Positions 1 to 5,446 of a stretch of 11,653 bases of DNA are shown here, in pieces. The position numbers were made by a program, and so were the translations under genes. Origin of the DNA: Bacillota bacterium (GTDB taxonomy: Bacteria; Bacillota; Clostridia; Lachnospirales; Anaerotignaceae); contig JAFYQL010000007.1 in NCBI GenBank assembly GCA_017547125.1, forward strand, positions 1 through 11,653, given 5' to 3'. Each line of letters opens with the position of its first letter. The first letter of the stretch is position 1. The notes below the pieces were generated by a model. That model saw nothing but the letters and a program-made list of their open reading frames with translations. It searched no databases and had not been told where the DNA came from.

Positions 1-404
1 ACACCGACGACAGTGAAACAGGTAAAAAATCTGAAGAATGGGTTGAAGCACACATTGCATATGAAAAAAAGGGGGAAGCACCAGTCAGTTTAAATGCAAC
101 AAAGACATATTTTGATAATGGTTCTTTTGACAGCAGTGAAGAATACAACGACATCACTCTTAAATACAGCAGCAATGACTATCTTTTCCTCCCTCCTGAT
201 GCCACACCATCAGAAGAAGACCTTGCACTTCAGGAAGCAGGCGAACTTTTCATCTCTTACGGCACAGCCGAAGAAGAAAGAAAGGTTATTGAAAACGTAA
301 CATGGGTTGAAAATGACATCTACTATACTCTGATGATAAGTGACGGAAATCTTGGCGAAGACGGTCTTATGGAAATGGCAAAAGAAATTATTGATGCCGA
401 ATAA
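1..404 (+). CDS. C-terminal part of a probable DUF4367-type protein (5' end outside window)
   Basis: An open frame (codons starting at base 3) runs from the left edge to TAA at 402-404, giving the last 133 residues of a longer protein. The fragment is acidic and lacks membrane segments. Its end, with WVENDIYYTLMISDG followed by LMEMAKEIID, resembles the C-terminus of DUF4367 domains, where a W-x-x-x-x-x-Y-x-L segment precedes a short helix of the type 'EELIKIAESI'. Such domains are common in clostridial anti-sigma-factor-like or membrane-anchored extracytoplasmic proteins, so the missing N-terminus may hold a membrane helix (inference). The gene ends directly at a strong terminator and converges on the Gx gene. 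It has no functional link to its neighbours that I can see. The frame is secure; the family call is a resemblance recognised by eye. Confidence 0.6.
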   Translation, partial: TDDSETGKKSEEWVEAHIAYEKKGEAPVSLNATKTYFDNGSFDSSEEYNDITLKYSSNDYLFLPPDATPSEEDLALQEAGELFISYGTAEEERKVIENVTWVENDIYYTLMISDGNLGEDGLMEMAKEIIDAE

Positions 405-408
405 TAAA

Positions 409-441
409 AAAGTCCTTGGATTATTCCAAGGACTTTAATTT
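409..441. terminator. Bidirectional intrinsic terminator between convergent genes
   Basis: A perfect 12-bp stem (AAAGTCCTTGGA at 409-420, TCCAAGGACTTT at 425-436) with loop TTAT. It is followed on the plus strand by a T-rich run (438-443) and on the minus strand by the complement of the A run at 406-411. It lies between the TAA of the plus gene (404) and the TAA of the minus Gx gene (442), so it can end transcription from both sides. Confidence 0.92.
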
Positions 442-924
442 TTATATTCTTTTAACGTGTTCAACGCAGTATTTTCCAATGATACCAATAATTACGCCCG
501 TCACAACACCGCTTACCATAAGCATAGGCATCATAAAAAGCACTACACTTCTGCCAAGCAATATGCTGGCAATTATAAGCTGGCCTATATTATGAAAAAC
601 TCCGCCTGCTGCACTTACGCCCACGATGCTCACTTTTTTCATCTTGAAAAGAAGTGCCATCACCGCAAAGCTTAATGTTGCGCCCGCAAGAGCGTACCAC
701 ATACTTACAAAGCCTTTAAACAGCAATGCTGATATGAAGACTCGCACTATTGAAATGAAAAATGCACTTTTTACACCCATAGTATAAAGGCAAAGCACAA
801 CTATTACGTTAGAAAGTCCAAGCTTTATACCTGGTGGTGCCGGCATAGGTATAATGGCTTCAACATACCCCATAAGTATGGCAAGAGCCGCAAATATACC
901 ATAATATGCAACTTTTTTACTCAT
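442..924 (-). CDS. Gx transporter family / heptaprenyl diphosphate synthase component I-like membrane protein
   Basis: 160 residues, almost entirely hydrophobic, with about five predicted membrane helices. Two conserved blocks mark the family (Pfam Hpre_diP_synt_I, now called 'Gx transporter'): PGIKLGLSN at residues 31-39, and GGVFHNIGQ at 106-114 after a GATLS motif near 81. The length matches the family. The name 'heptaprenyl diphosphate synthase' is historical. The protein has no prenyltransferase DDxxD motif and looks like a small transporter-type membrane component, so an enzymatic role is unlikely. It follows the NusG domain II gene by 25 bases, a pairing often seen in Clostridia, so the two are probably co-transcribed and act together. 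An AAAGGA ribosome site lies about 9 bases before the ATG. The substrate cannot be told from sequence. Confidence 0.88.
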   Translation of the reverse strand: MSKKVAYYGIFAALAILMGYVEAIIPMPAPPGIKLGLSNVIVVLCLYTMGVKSAFFISIVRVFISALLFKGFVSMWYALAGATLSFAVMALLFKMKKVSIVGVSAAGGVFHNIGQLIIASILLGRSVVLFMMPMLMVSGVVTGVIIGIIGKYCVEHVKRI

Positions 925-949
925 AATATCAATTCCTTTTGGTGTACGG

Positions 950-1315
950 TTATTGTACTACTACGTCAACGTCATTTTTTTCTCCGCCTTCTATTTCAAC
1001 AACAAGCTTGTGTGGAAGGCATGTGATACTTTCATTTTCTCTGTAAATAGGTGTATGGTTAACACATATTTTGTCACGGCAGTCAGCATCAATCATGTCC
1101 GCCTTGCCGTCTTTGACAACAAGCACATTATACCCGTCATCAACGTCAAATTTATACTCGCCATCTTTTTCAAGGCTTATAGTCTGCTGCACTTCGCCGT
1201 TTACGTAAACAACAGCCTTTCCGCCTTCTTCCCCCGGAGACAGTATTCCCGAAAAATATAAAACCGCCGCACCCACAAGAGCCGCTGCAATTATAATTAT
1301 GTCGCCTTTTTTCAT
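950..1315 (-). CDS. NusG domain II-containing membrane-anchored protein
   Basis: 121 residues. Residues 5-24 form one hydrophobic helix near the N-terminus with no clear cleavage site, so the protein is probably anchored in the membrane with the remainder outside. The rest matches the NusG_II domain: a beta strand with VVYVNGEV (35-42), then a cysteine pattern C79, C84 and C99 in the context DCRDKICV and TCLPHKLVVEI. Despite the name, this stand-alone domain is not the transcription factor NusG; it lacks the NGN and KOW domains. In Firmicutes it is found beside Gx transporter, ApbE or Rnf-type redox genes, which suggests an extracytoplasmic redox or cofactor role (inference). A strong GGAGGAAAG ribosome site sits directly before the ATG. 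It is first in a two-gene unit with the Gx gene. Confidence 0.88.
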   Translation of the reverse strand: MKKGDIIIIAAALVGAAVLYFSGILSPGEEGGKAVVYVNGEVQQTISLEKDGEYKFDVDDGYNVLVVKDGKADMIDADCRDKICVNHTPIYRENESITCLPHKLVVEIEGGEKNDVDVVVQ

Positions 1316-1340
1316 ACTTTCCTCCGTTATAATATAGTCT

Positions 1341-1377
1341 GCCCTCTATGAATAATCACAGAGGGCTTATTTTTGTT
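1341..1377. terminator. Intergenic hairpin downstream of serS
   Basis: An 11-bp stem (GCCCTCTATGA at 1341-1351, TCACAGAGGGC at 1356-1366; one pair is a G-U or A-C depending on strand) with a 4-base loop. It lies between the serS stop and the NusG_II ribosome site. The T-rich run (TTATTTTTGTTT, 1367-1378) follows on the plus strand. On the minus strand, which carries the genes, only AGACTATATTATAA follows. Termination of serS may therefore be partial, with readthrough into the NusG_II/Gx pair. Confidence 0.6.
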
Positions 1378-1381
1378 TCTA

Positions 1382-2656
1382 TTATTTTGTAATTCTTTCG
1401 ATACCGCCCATGTATGGTCTGAGAACTTCAGGAATAATGATTGAACCATCTTCCTGCTGGAAGTTTTCCATAATAGCAGCTGTTGTTCTGCCGGCTGCAA
1501 GACCACTACCATTAAGTGTGTGTACAAGCTGAGCTTTATCTTTTACGTTTTCTTTGTATTTGATGTTTGCTCTTCTAGCCTGGAAACCTTCAAAGTTTGA
1601 GCAGCTTGAAATTTCAACATATCTGTTGTAGCTTGGCATCCAAACTTCGATATCATATGTCATAGCTGAGCTGAAGCCAAGGTCGCCGCCACAAAGTCTT
1701 ACAACTCTGTATGGAAGGCCAAGGAGTTTAAGGATATCTTCAGCGTCGTTTGTAAGTGATTCAAGTTCTGCGTATGATTCTTCCGGTTTGGCAAATTTTA
1801 CCATTTCAACCTTGTTGAACTGGTGCTGACGGATAACGCCTCTTGTGTCACGGCCTGCTGAACCTGCTTCTGCACGGAAACATGCTGTGTAAGCGCAGTG
1901 TTTGATAGGAAGATCTTTGCCGTCAAGGATCATATCAGCATACATATTTGTAACAGGAACTTCTGCTGTAGGAACAAGGAAGTAGTCTGTGCCTGCAACT
2001 TTGAAAGCATCTTCTTCAAATTTTGGAAGCTGACCTGTACCTGTCATTGATTTTCTGTTTACCATAAATGGAGGGAATACTTCTGTATAGCCGTGTTTGT
2101 CGATGTGTGTGTCAAGCATAAAGTTGATGATAGCTCTTTCAAGTCTTGCACCAAGGCCTTTGTATACAGTAAATCTTGAACCTGTTATTTTACCAGCTGT
2201 TTCAGGGTCAAGGATATCAAGTTCTTTACCTAAATCCCAGTGTGGTTTAACTTCGAAATCGAATTCTCTAGGTGTACCAAATCTTCTAAGTTCCTGGTTT
2301 TCGCTGTCATCTTTACCTGGAAGTACTTCTGCGTATGGTGTATTTGGTACTGTAAGAAGGAATTTGTTAAGTTTTTCGTCAACTTCTGAAACCTGAGCGT
2401 CAAGTTCCTTAACAGCGTCTGAAAGTTTCTTCATTTCAGCCATAAGTTCTGTTGTATCTTTACCTTCTTTTTTAAGTTTAGGAATTTCTTTGCTCGCTGC
2501 GTTCTGTTTGCTCTTTAATTCTTCAACCTGACCGATAAGTTCTCTTCTTGTTTTGTCAAGTTCGATAAACTGTTCAAGGTTGTAATCTTTATTTCTCTTA
2601 TCAAGAGCCGCCTTAACCGCATCAAAATCTGATCTTAATAATTTTACGTCTAACAT
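1382..2656 (-). CDS. serS: Seryl-tRNA synthetase
   Basis: 424 residues, the normal length for bacterial SerRS. The enzyme is cytoplasmic and charges tRNA-Ser (and tRNA-Sec where present) with serine using ATP. The N-terminal arm, about residues 28-103, is rich in Lys/Glu/Leu heptads and forms the long antiparallel coiled coil that grips the tRNA extra arm. The class II core follows: a TAE motif at 230-232 in the serine pocket, motif 2 around CFRAEAGSAGRDTRG (259-273), and motif 3 GLAAGRTTAAIMENFQ (385-400) with the arginine that contacts ATP. The ending VLRPYMGG is typical. Translation starts at ATG 2656 after GGAGG. Upstream lies the DUF4446 gene of the par locus, an arrangement common near the origin in Clostridia. 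I found no T-box leader. Confidence 0.97.
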   Translation of the reverse strand: MLDVKLLRSDFDAVKAALDKRNKDYNLEQFIELDKTRRELIGQVEELKSKQNAASKEIPKLKKEGKDTTELMAEMKKLSDAVKELDAQVSEVDEKLNKFLLTVPNTPYAEVLPGKDDSENQELRRFGTPREFDFEVKPHWDLGKELDILDPETAGKITGSRFTVYKGLGARLERAIINFMLDTHIDKHGYTEVFPPFMVNRKSMTGTGQLPKFEEDAFKVAGTDYFLVPTAEVPVTNMYADMILDGKDLPIKHCAYTACFRAEAGSAGRDTRGVIRQHQFNKVEMVKFAKPEESYAELESLTNDAEDILKLLGLPYRVVRLCGGDLGFSSAMTYDIEVWMPSYNRYVEISSCSNFEGFQARRANIKYKENVKDKAQLVHTLNGSGLAAGRTTAAIMENFQQEDGSIIIPEVLRPYMGGIERITK

Positions 2657-2698
2657 AATTTGCCTCCATTTACCTTTTCGGTATTTATTTTAAACTTT

Positions 2699-2727
2699 TA
2701 TTTATAAATAATTCATTTTAAATGAAT
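2699..2727. repeat. Two adjacent AT-rich palindromes in the serS leader
   Basis: TATTTATAAATA (2699-2710) is a perfect 12-base palindrome. Directly beside it, ATTCATTTTAAATGAAT (2711-2727) is an 8-bp inverted repeat around one central base. Both lie 43-71 bases upstream of the serS ATG. They could be a DNA-binding site, weak RNA hairpins, or a consequence of AT-rich composition. Confidence 0.45.
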
Positions 2728-2743
2728 AAAAACTGCCATAATG

Positions 2744-2772
2744 ACAATAATACTATTACATCCAAATTGCAA
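2744..2772 (-). promoter_or_regulatory. Candidate serS promoter
   Basis: On the minus strand, TTGCAA (2767-2772) and TATTGT (2744-2749) are separated by 17 bases. Each matches 4 of 6 sigma-A consensus bases. The predicted transcript start near 2737 would give a leader of about 80 bases. The -35 lies inside the hairpin at 2760-2784. This is a weak match; serS may instead be read from the par operon. Confidence 0.27.
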
Positions 2773-2784
2773 TGCTTTTTGGAT
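2760..2784. repeat. Small inverted repeat upstream of serS
   Basis: ATCCAAA (2760-2766) and TTTGGAT (2778-2784) form a 7-bp stem around an 11-base loop containing TTGCAA. It follows closely on the hairpin at 2789-2827, giving two stem-loops in tandem between DUF4446 and serS. No good U-tract follows on the coding (minus) strand. Confidence 0.45.
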
Positions 2785-2788
2785 ATTC

Positions 2789-2830
2789 AAGGTCTGAAAA
2801 TCTTATTCCCCCCGGTTTTCAGGCCTTTTT
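2789..2830. terminator. Hairpin after the DUF4446 gene
   Basis: AAGGTCTGAAAA (2789-2800) pairs with TTTTCAGGCCTT (2816-2827) over 12 bp, with a 15-base loop that contains a run of six C. Read on the plus strand, the odd pair is a G-U wobble and a T run follows, which makes a good terminator. Read on the minus strand, where the genes are, the odd pair becomes A-C and the next bases are GAATATCC, not a T run. It may be an inefficient terminator of the par operon. Confidence 0.5.
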
Positions 2831-3516
2831 TAATGTTCAAAAGAAGAAAGTGCTTCAGCAATTACTGATGAAATATCTGCAGGCATTTCCACAGGACGTG
2901 GTCTTCTGGCAGTTCTTCTTTTTGCAGTCTTTTTCTTTTCAGCCATAACAGTGTATGTTTTTGGGTTTACTTTTTCAAGTTCATCAAGAACATCCTGTCT
3001 CTTTTCAGGTGTATATCCGCCTGAAAGAGCTTTTTCAAGAGCCTTGATTTCTTCTGCTGAAAGTGTGTATTCGCTTACGCCAAGTTCAACAGGTTTTGCA
3101 TATGTAAATGAACCTGTACGGCTATGGATGCCGTTAAGAACAACACCATTGTTGTTGCTGTCAAGAAGTGCAACAGCGTAGCTCAGGTCACCGCCCACTT
3201 CATTGAATGGGTTATAACGTACGATACCAACCTTCTGTACGCATTTTTCCATATTTCTGTCCATATCACGAATCATTTCTGAAAGTTTTGTGTATCTTTC
3301 TTCCATAACTCTTGCTGATTTGTGATATTCTTCAAACTGAGTTTCTATTGTATAGTCGGCACGTCTGTCACCGCCTGTAAAAAGCTCATATCTTTTTTTA
3401 AGTTTGATAACCTGCATAAGAGCAACTGTGCTTATAGCTGCAAGTACTACTACAAGTATTAAAAGCACTACAATGACACTAAGCAGGTTTTCATTAAGAA
3501 AACTATTTATATTCAT
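2830..3516 (-). CDS. DUF4446 family membrane-anchored protein with a basic C-terminal tail
   Basis: 228 residues. One membrane helix spans about 11-35, followed by KLKKR, so the bulk of the protein should be cytoplasmic. A helical linker (about 55-95) leads into the DUF4446 core, recognisable by VGIVRYNPFNEVGGDLSYAVALL (96-118; key residues R100, Y101, F104, G108, D110, S112), GVVLNGIHSR (124-133) and an LSAEEIKALEKAL helix near 152-164. DUF4446 genes commonly follow parB in Clostridia; their function is unknown. Here the protein does not stop after the core but continues for about 60 residues, including a strongly basic stretch, KKKTAKRRTARRPRP, at 194-208. An AGGTG ribosome site lies 5 bases before the ATG. 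The gene begins 24 bases after parB and is almost certainly in the same operon. Confidence 0.88.
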   Translation of the reverse strand: MNINSFLNENLLSVIVVLLILVVVLAAISTVALMQVIKLKKRYELFTGGDRRADYTIETQFEEYHKSARVMEERYTKLSEMIRDMDRNMEKCVQKVGIVRYNPFNEVGGDLSYAVALLDSNNNGVVLNGIHSRTGSFTYAKPVELGVSEYTLSAEEIKALEKALSGGYTPEKRQDVLDELEKVNPKTYTVMAEKKKTAKRRTARRPRPVEMPADISSVIAEALSSFEH

Positions 3517-3540
3517 TAAAACACCTACTTAAAATCTATA

Positions 3541-4440
3541 TCAACCACCGATTTTATTGATAAGTCCCATAAGTCTGTCCAAATCATCATCGGAATAAAA
3601 TTCTATTTCAATTTTTCCTTTGTTTGCTTTGTTTTTAAGTTTAACCTTTGTTCCGAGAATATTTTTAAGTTTATCTTCAATATCACCAAAATATTCTGTA
3701 TTGAACTTTGAAGGTTTTTCTTCTTTTTCGCCTTTTTCTGCGTTTCTTACAGCATACATTTTAACCATGTTTTCTGTATTTCTTACGCTAAGGTCGTCTT
3801 CAAGTATTCTTTCAGCCATTTCGAACTGTGCATCCTTATCTTCAACTGCAAGAAGTGTTCTCGCATGACCTGATGAAAGTTTTCCTTCCTTAACAAAATT
3901 CTGTACTCTTTCATCAAGATTTAAAAGACGCATTGAGTTTGCAACTGCACTTCTGCTTTTGCCAACCTTTTTCGCAATTTCTTCCTGGCTGATACTTAAA
4001 TCATCAGCAAGCTTTTTGTAGCCCGCTGCTTCTTCCATAGGATTGAGGTCTTCTCTCTGAAGATTTTCGATAAGAGCAATGGCAAAAATATCTTTTTCGT
4101 CATATTTTTTAACAACTGCAGGTATTTTTTTGATTCCTGCAATTTTTGATGCTCTCCATCTTCTTTCGCCGGCAATAAGTTCGTAGTAATCGCCTTTTTC
4201 CTTAACAATTATAGGCTGAATTACACCAAATTCCTTAATGCTTGCAGCAAGTTCTTCAAGTGCGCCTTCTTCAAACTGTTTTCTAGGCTGAAGTCTGTTT
4301 GGCTCAATCTTATTGATATCTATCATTTCAATGCCATCTGATGATGTTGTTGTTTTTTTGCTGCTTTTTTTGATGTCAGAGTCGAACAATGCATCAAGAC
4401 CCTTGCCTTTTGGGCCTAAGCCACCTTTTTTAACTGCCAT
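3541..4440 (-). CDS. parB: ParB/Spo0J chromosome partitioning protein
   Basis: 299 residues, usual for the family. ParB is a CTP-dependent DNA clamp that loads at parS, spreads along DNA and stimulates ParA. An N-terminal LGPKGKGLDALF (8-19) is the short ParA-contacting motif. The CTP-binding domain follows, with GERRWRA at 91-97 and ENLQREDLNP at 125-134. A helix-turn-helix for parS recognition lies at about 150-172 (SQEEIAKKVGKSRSAVANSM). The C-terminal dimerisation domain is at about 246-299, after a charged linker. The ATG lies 3 bases after the parA stop, and GGAGTG within the end of parA serves as ribosome site, so the two genes are translationally coupled. Three perfect parS sites lie upstream of parA. 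The absence of any sign of a Noc-type paralogue in the window favours ParB, because the DNA motif is parS. Confidence 0.97.
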   Translation of the reverse strand: MAVKKGGLGPKGKGLDALFDSDIKKSSKKTTTSSDGIEMIDINKIEPNRLQPRKQFEEGALEELAASIKEFGVIQPIIVKEKGDYYELIAGERRWRASKIAGIKKIPAVVKKYDEKDIFAIALIENLQREDLNPMEEAAGYKKLADDLSISQEEIAKKVGKSRSAVANSMRLLNLDERVQNFVKEGKLSSGHARTLLAVEDKDAQFEMAERILEDDLSVRNTENMVKMYAVRNAEKGEKEEKPSKFNTEYFGDIEDKLKNILGTKVKLKNKANKGKIEIEFYSDDDLDRLMGLINKIGG

Positions 4441-4443
4441 TTT

Positions 4444-5217
4444 TTAGTCCCACTCCTTTTCAATAACTTCCTCAGCAAGCATTCTGTAACTTTCCGCACC
4501 CTTACTCTTGCTGTCATACATTGTTATAGGCAAGCCATGGCTTGGTGCTTCGCCAAGGCGCACATTTCTAGGTATAACGCTTTTATACACATTATGTCCC
4601 AAACTTCTCTTAACTTCTTCAACAACCTCAAGTGAAAGGTTTGTTCTCGAGTCAAACATTGTGAAAACAACACCTTCAAGTTCAAGCTTGTCATTAAGTC
4701 TGCTTTTAACAAGACCGATGGTATGAAGAAGCTGTTCAAGACCTTCAAGGGCGAAATATTCGCACTGGATAGGCACAAGAACTGTATCAGCTGATGAAAG
4801 TGCATTGATTGTTATAAGGTTAAGTGATGGAGGACAGTCGATAAGTATAAAATCGTAGTCTTTTTTCACTTTTTTAAGGGCATTGCGAAGAATGAACTCC
4901 CTCTGTTCTTTGCCGATAAGTTCAATTTCTGCACCTGAAAGGTTAATGTTTGACGGAATAATTCTAAGCTTATCCACGCAAGTTTTTGCAATAGCATCCT
5001 TTATAGTGCATTCGCCCAATATAAGTTCGTATGCAGTTGGGAAAATTTCGTTCTTGTTAAGCCCAAGACCGCTTGTACTGTTTCCCTGAGGGTCTGCATC
5101 AATAAGAAGCACGTTTTTGCCCGCTTCTGCAAGACACGCAGCCAAATTTATAGCAGTTGTTGTTTTGCCAACGCCGCCTTTTTGGTTTGCAATTGCAATT
5201 ATTCTGACTTTAGCCAT
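4444..5217 (-). CDS. parA: ParA/Soj chromosome partitioning ATPase
   Basis: 257 residues, matching the short chromosomal ParA (Soj) class without an N-terminal DNA-binding domain. The ATPase dimerises on ATP, binds DNA nonspecifically and moves ParB-parS complexes; in B. subtilis, Soj also affects DnaA. The deviant Walker A motif KGGVGKTT is at 13-20 with the signature lysine K13, followed by DADPQGN (40-46) and Walker B FILIDCPPS (123-131). The family block IPRNVRLGEAPSHG is at 216-229. The start is supported by GAGGGG five bases before the ATG. It is the first gene of the parA-parB-DUF4446 unit. The promoter and the three parS sites lie immediately upstream, so ParB spreading from parS could repress its own operon (inference). 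Confidence 0.97.
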   Translation of the reverse strand: MAKVRIIAIANQKGGVGKTTTAINLAACLAEAGKNVLLIDADPQGNSTSGLGLNKNEIFPTAYELILGECTIKDAIAKTCVDKLRIIPSNINLSGAEIELIGKEQREFILRNALKKVKKDYDFILIDCPPSLNLITINALSSADTVLVPIQCEYFALEGLEQLLHTIGLVKSRLNDKLELEGVVFTMFDSRTNLSLEVVEEVKRSLGHNVYKSVIPRNVRLGEAPSHGLPITMYDSKSKGAESYRMLAEEVIEKEWD

Positions 5218-5259
5218 GTTTTCCCCTCACTTTACATACTTTTACTTTTATCAATATGT

Positions 5260-5288
5260 ATAATATCATATTTATCACAAAAAATAAA
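5260..5288 (-). promoter_or_regulatory. Candidate promoter of the parAB operon (extended -10)
   Basis: On the minus strand, TGATATTAT (5260-5268) fits an extended -10 (TGn followed by TATTAT). A weak -35, TTTATT (5283-5288), stands 17 bases upstream. The predicted start, near 5253, would give a leader of about 35 bases before parA. The promoter lies about 28 bp from the nearest parS site, within reach of spreading ParB. Confidence 0.5.
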
Positions 5289-5315
5289 CAATATTTGAAA
5301 AATTCCATTCATTTT

Positions 5316-5331
5316 TGTTTCACGTGAAACA
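5316..5331. promoter_or_regulatory. parS site 1 (parA-proximal)
   Basis: TGTTTCACGTGAAACA is a perfect 16-bp palindrome and fits the B. subtilis parS consensus TGTTNCACGTGAAACA at every position. It is the ParB loading site nearest to parA. The cognate parB is 1 kb away. Confidence 0.97.
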
Positions 5332-5355
5332 TTTTCGGGCAACATCAAGTTCTAT

Positions 5356-5371
5356 TGTTTCACGTGAAACA
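5356..5371. promoter_or_regulatory. parS site 2 (middle)
   Basis: A second identical TGTTTCACGTGAAACA. It begins exactly 40 bases after site 1, separated by a 24-base spacer whose sequence is unrelated to the next spacer. Confidence 0.97.
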
Positions 5372-5395
5372 CTTTTTGTTTTTTTACTTTATAAT

Positions 5396-5411
5396 TGTTT
5401 CACGTGAAACA
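5396..5411. promoter_or_regulatory. parS site 3 (argS-proximal)
   Basis: A third identical TGTTTCACGTGAAACA, again exactly 40 bases from the previous one. Its last base (5411) is also the first A of the A run that forms the T-tract of the argS terminator on the minus strand. Confidence 0.97.
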
Positions 5412-5442
5412 AAAAAAGAGAGATGTCTTATAGACATCTCTC
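5411..5442 (-). terminator. Intrinsic terminator of argS
   Basis: On the minus strand, GAGAGATGTC (5433-5442) pairs perfectly with GACATCTCTC (5418-5427) around a 5-base loop and is followed by seven T (5411-5417). It begins four bases after the argS stop codon. The T-tract runs straight into parS site 3. Confidence 0.95.
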
Positions 5443-5446
5443 AACA

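Noticed and set aside
94..300. 68-residue open frame at the left edge, plus strand
   Set aside because: It lies out of frame within the longer open frame ending at 404, which has family-like sequence and runs to a terminator; the 68-residue frame has no convincing ribosome site or family resemblance.
2097..2396. 99-residue plus-strand open frame opposite serS, and similar frames opposite parB, parA, the MBL gene and the thioesterase
   Set aside because: These are antisense shadows of clearly identified genes; they have Ser/Leu-rich composition, no ribosome sites and no family resemblance.
2657..2829. T-box riboswitch ahead of serS
   Set aside because: T-boxes often control synthetase genes in Firmicutes, but the spacer is short and the conserved AGGGTGGNACCGCG box followed by a terminator/antiterminator is absent on the minus strand. 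The same holds upstream of argS.
4970..4978. DnaA-box-like TTATCCACG, hinting at oriC
   Set aside because: A single near-match inside the parA coding region. No cluster of boxes, AT-rich unwinding region, dnaA or dnaN is present, so no origin is called.
5218..5446. CRISPR-like array, because identical 16-base units recur with equal 24-base spacers
   Set aside because: The repeats are perfect parS palindromes beside parAB, are shorter than CRISPR repeats, and no cas gene is present.
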